From assembly GCF_902459505.1 (NCBI RefSeq), contig NC_047096.1, forward strand, positions 992,001 to 1,056,000: 64,000 bases of DNA, written 5' to 3'. This DNA comes from Geotrypetes seraphini (lineage: Eukaryota > Chordata > Amphibia > Gymnophiona > Dermophiidae). The position numbers and the translations under genes are program-made. The first letter of the stretch is position 1. Each line of letters begins with the position of its first letter. Below are positions 63,888 through 64,000 of the stretch, piece by piece. The notes beneath the pieces are model-generated. The model worked only from the letters and a program-made list of their open reading frames with translations, did no database searches and had not been told where the DNA came from.

Positions 63888-64000
63888 GTACAGATCCTTT
63901 ACATTTCAAGTTTTGCTAATGTTGGCAGCTGTACGGAAGGGGGATTTGTGAATAGGGTAACACTGCTGCTGAGATGGTTCCATAGTAGGTAGGAGAATGC

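Overview
The window is nuclear DNA from a tetrapod vertebrate. It holds three multi-exon protein genes with GT-AG introns, two CpG-rich promoters, and a very dense load of CR1 and L2 LINEs, L1, hAT/mariner/Tigger DNA elements and MITEs. The repeat families (CR1 3' ends reading 'agaacataagaattgccctactggga...', palindromic CAGGGGTG hAT MITEs, TAGAGAATGACAC hAT MITEs) look like those of caecilian amphibians. That placement rests on recall and is not proven here.

Layout. ATXN7L2 (minus strand, 10 coding exons, start 16348, stop 740) fills the left quarter. SYPL2 (minus strand, 6 exons, start 47114, stop 27945) fills the middle. PSMA5 (plus strand, first 4 coding exons, start 53751, runs off the right edge after 63887) lies at the right. 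Every exon junction keeps reading phase: ATXN7L2 sums to 2223 nt (740 aa), SYPL2 to 780 nt (259 aa), and the PSMA5 part to 291 nt (97 aa). Order and relative orientation match human 1p13.3 (PSMA5, SYPL2, ATXN7L2), read from the opposite strand. SYPL2 and PSMA5 are head to head with about 6.6 kb between their start codons.

The rest is transposon-derived. The 11.6 kb between ATXN7L2 and SYPL2 is mostly CR1 and L2, including a CR1 copy with a long open reverse transcriptase. SYPL2 intron 5 carries a 5'-truncated L1 with a 16-bp target duplication. SYPL2 intron 2 carries a 185-bp tandem array of about 13 nearly identical units, grown inside a CR1 3' end. The SYPL2-PSMA5 gap holds a mariner with other elements nested in it. 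PSMA5 intron 2 holds a DIRS relic, a Tigger-like MITE, CR1 and L2.

The three genes do unrelated jobs (SAGA-type chromatin factor paralogue, muscle triad membrane protein, 20S proteasome alpha5) and are neighbours by conserved synteny, not as a pathway. I found no undescribed gene system. The best leads are the 185-bp array with its repeated CRE-like octamers, and a MITE whose target duplication carries the likely branch point of an ATXN7L2 exon.
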